Assembly (NCBI GenBank): GCA_025352065.1
Contig: JANXUC010000002.1
Span: 62,001 to 126,000, forward strand
Direction: 5' to 3'
Length of the DNA stretch: 64,000 nt
Source of the DNA: Acidobacteriaceae bacterium
GTDB lineage: Bacteria > Acidobacteriota > Terriglobia > Terriglobales > Acidobacteriaceae
The notes under the pieces are model-generated. The model worked only from the letters and a program-made list of their open reading frames with translations, had not been told where the DNA came from and made no database searches. The position numbers and the translations under genes were made by a program. This document shows positions 34,859 to 44,403 of this stretch, one piece after another (positions within the stretch are counted from its first letter, which is position 1; the number at the start of each line of letters is the position of its first letter).

Positions 34859-35304
34859 GCGTCGCATCTGCAACTGTGATTTCGCAAACGCCTCAACCTG
34901 CTCGAACCAAGCAACTCGGCTGGCGCTGGCTGAAATTCAATCTCGTGGGAGGGATTGGCATCGCTGTACAGTTAGCAACTCTGTGGGTTCTACTGCACGG
35001 ATTCCACTGCAGCTACCTGTGGGCTACAGCGCTGGCAGTCGAGACAGCGGTGCTGCACAACTTCTTCTGGCACCACCACTTCACCTGGGCGGATCGCGTG
35101 AGCGGCCATTGGCGAGACATCGCAAGGAGGCTGCTGCATTTCAATTTGACGAACGGTGCAGTATCGATTGTGGGAAACGTAATTCTAATGCGCATGCTGG
35201 CGGGTGCGTTTCATTTGCCTGTCTTGTCCGCCAACATGCTAAGCATAGCCAGTTGTTCCATACTTAACTTCTTCTTGAGCGAAACCTATGTGTTTCGCCG
35301 TTGA
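34855..35304 (+). CDS. GtrA-family membrane protein
   Basis: The 149-aa protein has four predicted TM helices in the GtrA pattern: FNLVGGIGIAVQLATLWVLL, LWATALAVETAVLHNFFWHHHFTW, FNLTNGAVSIVGNVIL and ANMLSIASCSILNFFLSETYVF. GtrA proteins are thought to flip undecaprenyl- or polyprenyl-linked sugars or help cell-surface glycosylation. Coupling to the CDP-alcohol transferase suggests a joint lipid or glycan surface modification; no glycosyltransferase is adjacent. Confidence 0.85.
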   Translation: MSVASATVISQTPQPARTKQLGWRWLKFNLVGGIGIAVQLATLWVLLHGFHCSYLWATALAVETAVLHNFFWHHHFTWADRVSGHWRDIARRLLHFNLTNGAVSIVGNVILMRMLAGAFHLPVLSANMLSIASCSILNFFLSETYVFRR

Positions 35305-35306
35305 TC

Positions 35307-35340
35307 GTGTAGGGCGAGCATTCCGGCTCGCCAGATCTTA
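35307..35340 (+). repeat. Dispersed repeat B, copy 3
   Basis: GTGTAGGGCGAGCATTCCGG followed by CTCGCCAGATCTTA, immediately after the GtrA gene stop. Confidence 0.8.
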
Positions 35341-35405
35341 GCCGTCCTTGGAAGATCCCGTTGGCTTCAACCTCTCGCGGATAAGAATGTCCGCGCCAGA
35401 ACAGC

Positions 35406-37283
35406 CTAGGCCTTCGCCGGCTTCACTGCAATCCCCAACTCCTTCAGCTGCGCCTCGCTCACGGGAGTAGGCGCATCCACCATCAAATCCACCGCTCGTG
35501 CTGTTTTCGGAAATGGAATGACTTCGCGAAGGCTATCCGCCCCTGCCAGAATCATCACAATGCGGTCGAGGCCCAGCGCAATCCCGCCATGCGGAGGCGT
35601 GCCGTACTCCAGCGCTTCCAGGAAGAATCCGAAGCGGCTGCTGGCTTCTTCCGGCGTCATACCAAGAGCGCTGAAAATCTGGCTCTGAATGTCCTGGCGA
35701 TGAATACGAATCGATCCCGAGCCCAACTCCGTGCCATTCAGTACCACGTCGTAGGCGAGCGCACGCACCGATGCCAGCGGCGAGTTCGGATCTTTCACGT
35801 TCTTCATGACGGTCACACTGTCGCCGCCGAGCTTATCCATGTCGTCTTCGTGCAGCGACGTGAACGGATGATGCGCCGCGTTCCAGCGCTGGTCGCCTTC
35901 GTCCCACTCAAACATGGGAAAGTTCGCCACCCATAAGAATTTGTAATCAACGGACGGATCGCCGGTTTTTTCAAAAGCCTTGTGACGATAAGCAAACTTC
36001 TGCGCCAGCGCCAGCCACAGCAAGCCCGCTGCGGAGTAAATTGCGCCGTCTTGCGGCAGAACTTTCCCTGATGCGGTTGGCGTGCTCGCCGGTTCTCCTG
36101 GCTTCGCAATGCCCGCGACCAGAACAATCAAGTCGCCGGCAACGGCGCCAACCTTCGCGCGCACTTTCGCAAGATCTTCCGGAAAAGATTTTTCCAGCCT
36201 TCCGAAATCCTCAAACACTTTCGCGTTGCCCTTGCCGTTGAAGAGCGGCTTGATGTCGTCGCGTTCTTTGCGCGAGAGATCACCGACCTTCGGAATCCGA
36301 ATCGCCAGCACCGGCCGGTTCGGACTCATCGCAAGCTGCTCGACATTCGCGGCTGCAAAACAATCGCTGACGTCGGTCAGCGCGGGCAGACGCATATCCG
36401 GCTTGTCGATACCGTACTGACGAATGGCATCGTCGTAGTCCATGCGCGGGAAAGGCGTCTTAATAGTGTGCCCCGCTGCCTTGAAAGAGGCTGTGAGAAA
36501 GCCTTCCACCACTTCCCAAACGCGATCCGCTTGCGGGTAAGACATTTCCAAATCGATCTGAGTAAATTCCGGTTGCCGGTCAGCGCGAAGATCTTCGTCG
36601 CGGAAACAGCGCACAATCTGGAAATATCTATCGAAGCCCGAAATCATCAAAATCTGTTTGAAAATCTGCGGTGATTGCGGCAAGGCGTAGAACGTCCCGG
36701 GCTGCACGCGGCTGGGAACAAGGTAATCGCGCGCCCCCTCCGGCGTGGATCGCGTCATAAACGGCGTTTCAATTTCGTAAAAACCAAGCCCGGATAAGTA
36801 ATTGCGGATTGCCAAAGCGACTTCATGACGCAGCTTGATGTTGGCCTGCATCACGTCACGGCGCAGATCGATGTAGCGATATTTCAGCCGTGCCTCTTCG
36901 TTCGCCAGGGCAGTGTCGCTGGGCAGAAATGGCGGCAGCTTCGATGTGTTCAACACGCGCAGCTCTTCAACCACCAGTTCCACTTCACCCGTGGGAATAT
37001 TCTTGTTGATCGTGTCGGCGTCGCGCAGCTTGATGGTGCCAATGGCCGCGATGACGAACTCGTTCCGCAGCGTGCCAGCTTTTTCATGCGCGGCAGCGTT
37101 GGTCTCTTTGTTGAAGACGACCTGGAAAATTCCCGAACGATCGCGGAGGTCAATAAACAGCAGGTTGCCAAAATCGCGCCGACGGTTCACCCACCCCATC
37201 AACACAGCTTTTTCGCCAGCATCGGCGGCACGCAGTTCGCCGCACATATGAGTTCGCCTAAGATCGCCGAGAAAATCGAGCAC
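35406..37283 (-). CDS. aspS: Aspartyl-tRNA synthetase
   Basis: The 625-aa bacterial-type class IIb enzyme has an N-terminal OB anticodon-binding domain (GWVNRRRDFGNLLFIDLRDRSGIFQVV), motif 2 (RCFRDEDLRADRQPEFTQIDLEMSY), the GAD insertion domain (about 310-430) and motif 3 (GIALGLDRIVMILAGADSLREVIPFPK). It attaches Asp to tRNA(Asp). Whether it also charges tRNA(Asn) cannot be decided from sequence alone. The start is GTG 37283 after AAGAAGGA with 4-nt spacing; ATG 37247 is inside the conserved region. Confidence 0.96.
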   Translation of the reverse strand: MLDFLGDLRRTHMCGELRAADAGEKAVLMGWVNRRRDFGNLLFIDLRDRSGIFQVVFNKETNAAAHEKAGTLRNEFVIAAIGTIKLRDADTINKNIPTGEVELVVEELRVLNTSKLPPFLPSDTALANEEARLKYRYIDLRRDVMQANIKLRHEVALAIRNYLSGLGFYEIETPFMTRSTPEGARDYLVPSRVQPGTFYALPQSPQIFKQILMISGFDRYFQIVRCFRDEDLRADRQPEFTQIDLEMSYPQADRVWEVVEGFLTASFKAAGHTIKTPFPRMDYDDAIRQYGIDKPDMRLPALTDVSDCFAAANVEQLAMSPNRPVLAIRIPKVGDLSRKERDDIKPLFNGKGNAKVFEDFGRLEKSFPEDLAKVRAKVGAVAGDLIVLVAGIAKPGEPASTPTASGKVLPQDGAIYSAAGLLWLALAQKFAYRHKAFEKTGDPSVDYKFLWVANFPMFEWDEGDQRWNAAHHPFTSLHEDDMDKLGGDSVTVMKNVKDPNSPLASVRALAYDVVLNGTELGSGSIRIHRQDIQSQIFSALGMTPEEASSRFGFFLEALEYGTPPHGGIALGLDRIVMILAGADSLREVIPFPKTARAVDLMVDAPTPVSEAQLKELGIAVKPAKA

Positions 37284-37449
37284 AGTATCCTTCTTCTTAG
37301 TTATGTTTTGAGCGCCTTGGAAAAGGTCGCAACAGAGTCTTGGAAAACTATGATTTTAGCAGGTGGCCAGCGCAAACGATGAAGGCAGGGCGAACCCACG
37401 CAGGGCAATTTGAAACTCTTAGAATTTCCCTGAGAAAAAGCGCATAATC

Positions 37450-37668
37450 GTGGGCGTGATCAAGTATCTGCTCAAAGACACATGGGACGCGATCAGCTCC
37501 GGGCGACGGTTCGGTCCCGTCGGCGATCTTCGCCAGTTTGTGTTTCCGATCCTGGTTTTTGCAGTCGCCGCGACAGTAATCGCCTGGAAAGTTATGATCC
37601 CGTTTTGGATCTTTACTGCCCTCGTGATCGGCTACCTGCGCTACTCTCGCGGCAAAGATTCACTTTAG
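37450..37668 (+). CDS. Small hypothetical membrane protein
   Basis: The 72-aa protein has two adjacent hydrophobic segments (FVFPILVFAVAATVIAW, IPFWIFTALVIGYLRY). The N-terminus is amphipathic and basic. No family is recognised. The start is GTG 37450. The gene lies in the gap between aspS (divergent) and the NTF2-like gene (convergent). Confidence 0.55.
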   Translation: MGVIKYLLKDTWDAISSGRRFGPVGDLRQFVFPILVFAVAATVIAWKVMIPFWIFTALVIGYLRYSRGKDSL

Positions 37669-37677
37669 ATCGAGACT

Positions 37678-38151
37678 TTAGCTTCCCACCTGCAACGCCG
37701 CCGATTGGTGAAACTTCTGCTTCCAGTCGCTGCCATCCTTCACCCAGATCGTCGTCACATGCTGGTAGCGCGGCACGTGAACCTCATCGTCATCAACTGA
37801 GACGCGCACGATTGCGTTATAGGAAAGCATGACGACTCCGTCGTTCAGTGTCAGCGATTGTGGCTCGTAGATGGCGTAGGCCTTCAGCACCTCGCCCAAC
37901 TCGCCAAGAGCTTCGCCCTTGGACAAGCTATGGCCGTCATAGTTGACGAAAATAAAATCGTTCGTCAGCAGACGCCAAACGGAGGCGCGATCCTTGTTCA
38001 TCTCGGCAGTGACGAGCGCCGTCTCTTTTTCCAGCAACGCAGCCGTAAGCTGATCCGAGGGAGCAGTTCCGATGTATGTAGGGGACTGAGCGTGCATCGG
38101 CAGCGAAAATGCGATAGCGAGAACGGCAACCAAGAAGCCTATACGTTGCAT
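37678..38151 (-). CDS. Exported NTF2-like (DUF4440) protein
   Basis: The 157-aa protein has a signal peptide (MQRIGFLVAVLAIAFSLPMHAQ), then a DUF4440/NTF2-like fold: LLEKETALVTAEMNKDRASVWRLLTNDFIFVNYDG, and the terminal strands YQHVTTIWVKDGSDWKQKFHQSA. Periplasmic. Function unknown. It is the second such protein in the window (compare 22835). ATG 38151. Confidence 0.75.
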   Translation of the reverse strand: MQRIGFLVAVLAIAFSLPMHAQSPTYIGTAPSDQLTAALLEKETALVTAEMNKDRASVWRLLTNDFIFVNYDGHSLSKGEALGELGEVLKAYAIYEPQSLTLNDGVVMLSYNAIVRVSVDDDEVHVPRYQHVTTIWVKDGSDWKQKFHQSAALQVGS

Positions 38152-38245
38152 GGAACCTCCGTAGAAATAGCCAACTCAATATATAGCAGATCGTGTGGCC
38201 GCAGACTATGTGGCGCGCACACTCTTGTCCGCGAGGCCTTGTTCT

Positions 38246-39523
38246 CTACCGCTTCCTGATTCTCTCAGCCAATTCAGCGCGTGCTACAGAAATCTGCTCT
38301 CCACTCTCAATATTCTTCAGTGTAAACGCCCCCGACTGCGCCTCATTTTCCCCTGCAATCAGCACATAGCGGATGCTCGCTTTGCTGGCCGTTTCAAATG
38401 CCTTCTTTAATCGGAACGATTCGTCGCCGAGTTCCACGATAACGTCGTGCCGTCGCAATTCTCGCGCCAGGCGCGCAGCCTCGCGATTCATGCCCACGCC
38501 GAGTGGAGCAATATAAACATCGGGCTTGCGCAGAACCGATTCTGCACTCTGCGTGAGCGACATGACTAGGCGATCTTCGCCAATGGCAAATCCAATTCCA
38601 GGAGCGGGAGGCCCGCCGAGAGCCTCGGAAAGCCCGTCGTAGCGGCCTCCTCCAAGGATTGCATTTTGTGCCCCCAGCGCTCCGTGCGTGAACTCAAACG
38701 CCGTGCGCGTGTAGTAATCGAGGCCGCGAACCAGGCGGTCGTTCACTGTGAAGGGAATTTCGACAGCAGTCAGAATTTCCTGCACATCGACGAAATTCTT
38801 GCGGCAGGCGTCGTCCAGAAATTCGCTAAGGCGCGGCAGCTTTTCAATAATCGGCTGGTCCGCCGGAACTTTGCAGTCGAAAACGCGCAGCGGATTGGTA
38901 ACCGCGCGGCGCTGGCAGTCGGCACACATGGTCGCGGTCACCGGCTCCAAAGCCTTGCGCAGAGCCTCGTTGAAGGCCGGGCGGCAATCCTTGCATCCAA
39001 CAGAATTCAATTCCAAAGTCCATCCCGTGATGCCGAGACGGTCGAGCAGGGTCGCCAGCATCTCGAGCACTTCCGCATCGCGAGCAGGGGATTCGCTGCC
39101 GCTCGGCGCGGGGCCAATTACCTCGGCGCCGATTTGATAGAACTGCCGATAGCGTCCTTTCTGCGGTCGCTCCCTGCGAAACTGCGGGCCTATATAGAAG
39201 AGCTTGTTCAGTCCTCGATCCCAAAGTTTGTTCTCGATGTAGGCTCGCACGACACCCGCTGTGTTCTCGGGACGCAACGTCAGCATCTGGCTTTTATCGG
39301 ACTCTGCGCGGCCCTTATCCTCCCACGTGTACATCTCTTTCGACACAATGTCGGTCTCTTCGCCCACGCCGCGGGCAAAAAGTTCAGTCGATTCAAAAAT
39401 CGGCGTTCGGATTTCGTGGAAGTTGTAAATACGGAACACATCGCGCACGGCAGCCTCGACGAAGTTCCACAACGCCGTATCCGGCGGCAGAAGATCGCGA
39501 GTTCCTCGGGGGGCTTTGATCAT
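38246..39523 (-). CDS. hisS: Histidyl-tRNA synthetase
   Basis: The 425-aa class II enzyme begins IKAPRGTRDLLPPDTALW. Motif 2 (QFRRERPQKGRYRQFYQIGAEVIG) and the histidine-specific peptides LVRGLDYYTRTAFEF and GGGRYDGLSEALGG are present. The C-terminal anticodon-binding domain (DVYIAPLGVGMNREAARLARELR) is also present. It charges tRNA(His). ATG 39523. It stands alone. Confidence 0.96.
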   Translation of the reverse strand: MIKAPRGTRDLLPPDTALWNFVEAAVRDVFRIYNFHEIRTPIFESTELFARGVGEETDIVSKEMYTWEDKGRAESDKSQMLTLRPENTAGVVRAYIENKLWDRGLNKLFYIGPQFRRERPQKGRYRQFYQIGAEVIGPAPSGSESPARDAEVLEMLATLLDRLGITGWTLELNSVGCKDCRPAFNEALRKALEPVTATMCADCQRRAVTNPLRVFDCKVPADQPIIEKLPRLSEFLDDACRKNFVDVQEILTAVEIPFTVNDRLVRGLDYYTRTAFEFTHGALGAQNAILGGGRYDGLSEALGGPPAPGIGFAIGEDRLVMSLTQSAESVLRKPDVYIAPLGVGMNREAARLARELRRHDVIVELGDESFRLKKAFETASKASIRYVLIAGENEAQSGAFTLKNIESGEQISVARAELAERIRKR

Positions 39524-39626
39524 TAAGCAGCTATTAGCTCCTAGCCATTAGCTCTTAGCGTAAGGCTGGCTATCGGCTTTCGGTTTGAAATTACCAAATC
39601 AGATATCACCAAATCTCAAATCGTCT

Positions 39627-40145
39627 TTACTCGCCGATTTCGCGCAGATACGTCTCTTTATATTCTAGATAGTTCTTGGCGTACTGAAGGATCATCTCCT
39701 GGTCTTCATCCGTCAGCTTGCGCCGGAATTTCCCCGGCGATCCCATCCAGAGCGAACCCGGCTCAACGACCGTGCCTTCTGGAATCAGCGTACCTGCCGC
39801 CAAAATTGATCCTGCACCAATGCGCGCGCCGTTCAGAACAATCACTCCCATCCCAATCAGGCAGCGGTCTTCAATCAGGCAACCGTGCAACGTCGCCGAG
39901 TGTCCCACAGTGACCCAATCGCCCAGGTAAACGCCGTACTGCTGCTTCATGCCATGGAGAACGCAGTTGTCCTGAATGTTGGAATTCGCGCCAACGCGAA
40001 TCTCATGCACGTCGCCACGGAGAACTGCGTTCATCCACACACTTGTGTTGGCGCCGAGCCGAACGTCGCCAATCAGTTGCGCCGTTTCATCCACGTAACA
40101 GCCCTCGGCGACTTCCGGCGTGATGTTCTTGTAAGAACGAATCAT
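39627..40145 (-). CDS. Gamma-carbonic-anhydrase-like hexapeptide protein
   Basis: The 172-aa left-handed beta-helix protein contains repeated hexapeptides such as GDVRLGANTSVW and IQDNCVLHG. The three metal-ligand histidines typical of gamma-CA-like proteins are in NCVLHG and VGHSATLHGC. The catalytic Glu of archaeal Cam is not evident, so hydratase activity is uncertain; many YrdA/PaaY-type homologues have other or no known roles. ATG 40145 is preferred over TTG 40151. Confidence 0.85.
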   Translation of the reverse strand: MIRSYKNITPEVAEGCYVDETAQLIGDVRLGANTSVWMNAVLRGDVHEIRVGANSNIQDNCVLHGMKQQYGVYLGDWVTVGHSATLHGCLIEDRCLIGMGVIVLNGARIGAGSILAAGTLIPEGTVVEPGSLWMGSPGKFRRKLTDEDQEMILQYAKNYLEYKETYLREIGE

Positions 40146-40202
40146 AGGCAAGTTTTCGAGTTGCGCGCTTCTGGTTTCGATTCGTGCAATAAATGGTTCG
40201 GG

Positions 40203-40275
40203 AAGGGCATTGCTTCAGCCGTGCCATCTATGCCAATACAGACTTCGGCTTTAGCCCCTGAGGGTGTATTGCCCT
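40203..40275. repeat. Dispersed palindromic repeat C, copy 2
   Basis: GGGCATTGCTTCAGCCGTGCC, then GACTTCGGCTTTAGCCCCTG. It lies between the thioesterase and gamma-CA genes. Confidence 0.6.
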
Positions 40276-40285
40276 GTTGGCTAGT

Positions 40286-40738
40286 TTAACTTGAGCCGCT
40301 TGAGGGCGCACGCCCAGCGGCCTTCGCTAACGCCTGCATGTACTTTTCCGGCAGCGCGCGAGGTTTCAGGTCCGAGCCGGTAATGACATGTGTCGTCTCG
40401 CCTTCGGCCAGAAGCAGGTTGTCGGAAGTCCGCACGAGCTCGTAAGCAAACACAATAATTCTCTCGCGAAAATTGCGAATATGGGTGCGCACAATCAATT
40501 CGTCGTCGTACAGCGCGGGTGCTTTGTACCGGCAGCGCGCCTCCACCAACGGAATAAAAAGCTGGTCGTCTTTCTCCATTTGCTTGTACGAAACGCCCAG
40601 TTGCCGCAGTAGATTGACCCGCCCGACCTCAAACCAGATGAAATAATTCGAGTGATACACCACGCCCATCTGGTCGGTCTCAGCGTAGCGAACTCGGATG
40701 GAACTTTCCGAAACCACAGGTATTGAATGAGAAGTCAT
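40286..40738 (-). CDS. YbgC/4HBT-type acyl-CoA thioesterase
   Basis: The 150-aa hotdog-fold protein has the family active-site segment RVRYAETDQMGVVYHSNYFIWFEVGR (Asp in ETDQMGVVYH). It hydrolyses short-chain or aromatic acyl-CoAs. It starts 38 bp downstream of the enoyl-CoA hydratase stop on the same strand and so is probably the last gene of the 40.3-44.1 kb acyl-CoA operon. ATG 40738. Confidence 0.88.
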   Translation of the reverse strand: MTSHSIPVVSESSIRVRYAETDQMGVVYHSNYFIWFEVGRVNLLRQLGVSYKQMEKDDQLFIPLVEARCRYKAPALYDDELIVRTHIRNFRERIIVFAYELVRTSDNLLLAEGETTHVITGSDLKPRALPEKYMQALAKAAGRAPSSGSS

Positions 40739-40776
40739 GGATGAGAAAGTATAGAGCTTTTAAAATAGCGGCGCGG

Positions 40777-41559
40777 TTACTCGCCCGTCCATTTCGGCTT
40801 GCGCTTTTCCAGGAAGGAAGTTACACCCTCGCGAAAGTCAGCCGTAGTGCGGGCTTTGGCGTTCTGTTCAACGGACTCGGCAAACTGGCGGTTTAGATCT
40901 TGTCCGATGAATCCGTTAATTAATTTCTTGGTTGCACACATGGATGCAGGGCTGTTCTCCAGCAGCGACATTGCAAGCGCGTGAGCACGCGGCATCAGCT
41001 GTTCGGCTGCGACGACTTCATTCACCAATCCCAGGCGATGTGCCTCGGCAGCATCAAACAATCTGCCAGAAATCAACAAATCGCGTGCGATTTTGTGCCC
41101 AACTTGCCATACCAAAATCGACGACACCACAGCTGGAATAAATCCAATGCGGACTTCGGTATATCCGAATCTCGCTTCTGGAACGGATAAAGTAAAATCG
41201 CACATGGTTGCAATCCCTGTTCCTCCAGCAATCGCAGCGCCGTTTACGGCAGCGATGGTGGGCTTGGGAAAATCGTAAAGCCTCCGAAAGACGTGTGCGA
41301 TGCGTTCCGAATCTGCTATGTTTTCGGCAGGTGTTTTTCCCAGCAACGATTTCAACTCTTCCAGGTCGAGTCCAGCGCAAAATGCCTTACCGGCTCCCGT
41401 GATGATGAGTACCTGCGAAGGGGACCGTTCCACTTCGTCCAACGCCGCAAGAAATTCCTCCAGCAGTTCGAAGCTGATTGCGTTGCGTTTCTCTGGACGG
41501 TTTAACGTCAACGTTGCGATCTGTCCATCGTGTTCGAGTTGGATTGAGTTGTCGGGCAT
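40777..41559 (-). CDS. Enoyl-CoA hydratase/isomerase family protein
   Basis: The 260-aa crotonase-fold enzyme has an oxyanion-hole region AFCAGLDLEELKSL and AAVNGAAIAGGTGIATMCDF. The usual first catalytic Glu position reads RFGYTEVRIGFIP, with Glu-Val-Arg retained. Next to HMG-CoA lyase-like and carboxyltransferase genes it is the natural candidate for a methylglutaconyl-CoA hydratase step of leucine breakdown. That role is inference from context. ATG 41559, two bases after the preceding stop. Confidence 0.9.
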   Translation of the reverse strand: MPDNSIQLEHDGQIATLTLNRPEKRNAISFELLEEFLAALDEVERSPSQVLIITGAGKAFCAGLDLEELKSLLGKTPAENIADSERIAHVFRRLYDFPKPTIAAVNGAAIAGGTGIATMCDFTLSVPEARFGYTEVRIGFIPAVVSSILVWQVGHKIARDLLISGRLFDAAEAHRLGLVNEVVAAEQLMPRAHALAMSLLENSPASMCATKKLINGFIGQDLNRQFAESVEQNAKARTTADFREGVTSFLEKRKPKWTGE

Positions 41560-41561
41560 CT

Positions 41562-42437
41562 CTAGTGCTCAACCTCAGTATTGTTCACGCTGTATTTCCG
41601 GCCCATCTCGGCGCTCGCGCGTAACAAAGTATCGAGTGACTTTAGCGGAGGCGTCTCAATACCGCGCTGCGCGAGTCCTTCCAGTAACTTTTCAGTTGGC
41701 AGATTCCCCACCATCGAATCCTGCGCAAACGGACATCCGCCCAGCCCGCCAATCGCGCAATCAAAGCGGCGAATCCCCGCATCGTAAGCAGCAAGAATCT
41801 TGTCGATAGCTTGATCCGCTCGACTGTGCAGATGCACGCCGATGTCGAGATAGTCATACTTGGCCATCACCGCTCCAGCTAATTCGCTAACCTGCGGCGG
41901 CGTGGCCAGGCCGACCGTATCCGCCAGGGAAATCGTGTGAATGCCAGAAGTTTCAAGAATCCCCACAGCTTCGGTGACCTCGTCGATATTCCACGGATCG
42001 CCATACGGATTGCCAAACGCCATCGAAATATAGACCGCAACATCCACACCAGCGTCGAGAGCCTTCTCCTGTATCTTCTCCAACTCGTCCAGCGCAGCTT
42101 CGCCCGTCTGATGCTGATTCCGTTCCAGGAACGTCCCCGAAACCGAGTAAGGGAAGCCAAGCGTATGCACGGCTTCAGTCGCTATCGCTCGTTCCGCGCC
42201 TTTCTGGTTCACGACGATCCCAATAATTTCAACGTCATCCGGCGGATCAAGCTCTTGCAGCACTTCTTCCGAATCCGCCATCTGCGGCACGGCCTTCGGC
42301 GACACAAACGACACCGCATCAATATGCTTGAACCCCGCGCTAATCAAAGCTTGCAGGTAAGCCAGCTTCGTAGCTGGCGGAATTAACCCGGGTAAACCCT
42401 GCCAGGCATCGCGGGGACATTCGACGATCTTAATCAC
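41562..42437 (-). CDS. Hydroxymethylglutaryl-CoA lyase-like protein
   Basis: A 291-aa TIM-barrel of the HMGL family. Seen: IVECPRDAWQGLPGLIPPATKLAYLQAL at the N-terminus, DTVGLATPPQVSEL in the middle, HLHSRADQAIDKILAAYDAG and the family cysteine loop AIGGLGGCPFAQDSMVGNLPTE near the C-terminus. HMG-CoA lyase splits HMG-CoA into acetyl-CoA and acetoacetate. The start is GTG 42437, overlapping the upstream TGA by 4 bp (GTGA). It is co-transcribed with the carboxyltransferase and hydratase genes. Confidence 0.9.
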   Translation of the reverse strand: MIKIVECPRDAWQGLPGLIPPATKLAYLQALISAGFKHIDAVSFVSPKAVPQMADSEEVLQELDPPDDVEIIGIVVNQKGAERAIATEAVHTLGFPYSVSGTFLERNQHQTGEAALDELEKIQEKALDAGVDVAVYISMAFGNPYGDPWNIDEVTEAVGILETSGIHTISLADTVGLATPPQVSELAGAVMAKYDYLDIGVHLHSRADQAIDKILAAYDAGIRRFDCAIGGLGGCPFAQDSMVGNLPTEKLLEGLAQRGIETPPLKSLDTLLRASAEMGRKYSVNNTEVEH

Positions 42438-44134
42438 GTCTGCAGCACTCCCACCTTAAACTCAGCGACTTCCGGGTTCAAAGATGCCGCTTCTAACGCC
42501 AACGTAATCGCATTCCGCGTGTCGATGGGATCAATAATCCGATCAATCCACAGACGAGCAGCCCCATAGCGCGGGTCGGTCTGTTCGTCGTAGGTCTTCT
42601 TGGTAGCTTCTGTTAGCTCTGCGCGCTCTTCATCGCTAAGCTTCTTGCCACTGCGTTCCAGTTGCTTAACTTTAATTTCCACCAGCGTGCTTGCAGCTGA
42701 ATCGCCACTCATTACCGCGTATTTCGCCGTCGGCCACGCAAACACAAATCGCGGGTCGAAAGCTTTCCCGCACATAGCGTAGTGTCCCGCCCCAAACGAT
42801 CCGCCGACGATGACGGTAATCTTCGGCACTACAGAATTGGATACCGCATTCACCAGCTTCGCTCCAGCCTTGATGATCCCGCTCCACTCCGCATCGCGTC
42901 CCACCATAAAGCCGTTGACATCATGCAAAAATACGAGGGGAATCAAGTTCTGATTGCAGTCCATGATGAAGCGCGCAGCCTTCTCGGCGGACTCACTGTA
43001 GATCACGCCGCCGAACTCCATGCGCTTCTGCCCCAACTCGTCGGTTTGGTGTGAATGCAGTTTCTGATTCGCGACAACCCCCACAGCGAAGCCGCCGATA
43101 CGCGCATAGCCGCAAATGATCGTCTTACCGTATTCGGCTTTGTATTCGTCAAACCGGCTGCCATCAATGATGCGCGCGAGAATTTCTTTCATGTCATACG
43201 GCCGAGCCGAATCGCTCCCGTAAATGCCGTAAATCTCCTCCGCCGGGTAAGCGGAAGGCTCCGGCTTTCGACGATCCCAAATCGACTGCCGACGATATCC
43301 CCACTTATCAACAATGGAACGCAGCCGCGTCAGGCAAGCTTCGTCGTTGGGCTCACGAAAATCCACGGTCCCGCTAATCGCCGAATGCATCGCCGCCCCG
43401 CCAAGCTCCTCGGCAGAAACTTTTTGTCCAATTGCGGCCTGCACCAGCGCCGGACCCGCCAAGAACAGTCCACTCCCGTCGGTCATCAATATGTGGTCGC
43501 ACATCACCGGAAGATATCCACCTCCAGCCACGCACATCCCCATAATGGCCGCGATCTGCGGAATGCCTTGCGCCGACATAACCGCGTTGTTCCGAAAAAC
43601 TCGCCCAAAATCGTCCGTATCCGGAAACACATCTTCCTGCAGCGGCAAAAACACGCCTGCGGAATCCACCAAATAAATCGTCGGAATACGATTCTCAAGC
43701 GCAATATTCTGCGCCCGAATCACTTTCTTCGCCGTCATCGGAAAAAACGCTCCGGCCTTCACCGTCGCGTCGTTGGCAATGATCATCACCAAGCGTGTGT
43801 GAATCCTTCCCAACCCCGTAATTACGCCCGCAGCAGGTGCCCCGCCCCATTCTTCATACATGCCGAACGCTGTAAACAGTCCCAACTCCAAAAATTCGCT
43901 GTCGACATCCAGCAGCAGGCGCAGCCGCTCGCGGACGGTCAACCGCCCCTTGGCGTGTTGCGATTCAATGGCCTTGGCGCCGCCGCCTTCTCGAAGCTTT
44001 TCCTCCTGATTGCGGATGGCCGCCACAATATCGGCCATGGCCCGCATGTTCTTCTCGTAGCGCGCGGAAGTCGCGTCAATATGAGACTCAAGAACCGTGG
44101 GAGAAGATTGCGGAGTGTCGGTGGATCGCGCCAT
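42434..44134 (-). CDS. Acyl-CoA carboxylase carboxyltransferase (beta) subunit
   Basis: The 566-aa protein has the two crotonase-like halves of a CoA carboxyltransferase: GGAPAAGVITGLGRIHTRLVMIIANDATVKAGAFFPMTAKK, then VFLHDVNGFMVGRDAEWSGIIKAGAKLVNAVSNSVVPKITVIVGGSFGAGHYAMCGKAFDPRF. In the leucine pathway this carboxylates 3-methylcrotonyl-CoA, together with a biotin carboxylase subunit that is not in the window. Substrate is inferred from the neighbouring HMG-CoA lyase and hydratase genes. ATG 44134 begins the operon. Confidence 0.9.
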   Translation of the reverse strand: MARSTDTPQSSPTVLESHIDATSARYEKNMRAMADIVAAIRNQEEKLREGGGAKAIESQHAKGRLTVRERLRLLLDVDSEFLELGLFTAFGMYEEWGGAPAAGVITGLGRIHTRLVMIIANDATVKAGAFFPMTAKKVIRAQNIALENRIPTIYLVDSAGVFLPLQEDVFPDTDDFGRVFRNNAVMSAQGIPQIAAIMGMCVAGGGYLPVMCDHILMTDGSGLFLAGPALVQAAIGQKVSAEELGGAAMHSAISGTVDFREPNDEACLTRLRSIVDKWGYRRQSIWDRRKPEPSAYPAEEIYGIYGSDSARPYDMKEILARIIDGSRFDEYKAEYGKTIICGYARIGGFAVGVVANQKLHSHQTDELGQKRMEFGGVIYSESAEKAARFIMDCNQNLIPLVFLHDVNGFMVGRDAEWSGIIKAGAKLVNAVSNSVVPKITVIVGGSFGAGHYAMCGKAFDPRFVFAWPTAKYAVMSGDSAASTLVEIKVKQLERSGKKLSDEERAELTEATKKTYDEQTDPRYGAARLWIDRIIDPIDTRNAITLALEAASLNPEVAEFKVGVLQT

Positions 44135-44403
44135 TACCTATCCAATATCAGGATTCTTACGAATAGGTTACGGTATATCAGCGACGGGGCGGCTTGCAAC
44201 GCGGACCAGTCTTCCTTCCTGATTCAACTCGATCCTGAGCCTCAAAAATGCACTATAGAGTTTATCGCAGAGACACTCCGCACACTTACAACTTCTGTTC
44301 CACCTCCGTATTCCACAGCCCGCCGCAATCGTCACGGAGATTTCAATAGACCGTAATACTGCGTCAACATTCGCGAGCTATCAATAGGACTCCAGCATTC
44401 CCT
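44135..44403. other. Intergenic region
   Basis: About 270 bp between the divergent carboxyltransferase gene and the phosphoesterase remnant. I see no gene, repeat or regulatory site I can support. Confidence 0.4.
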
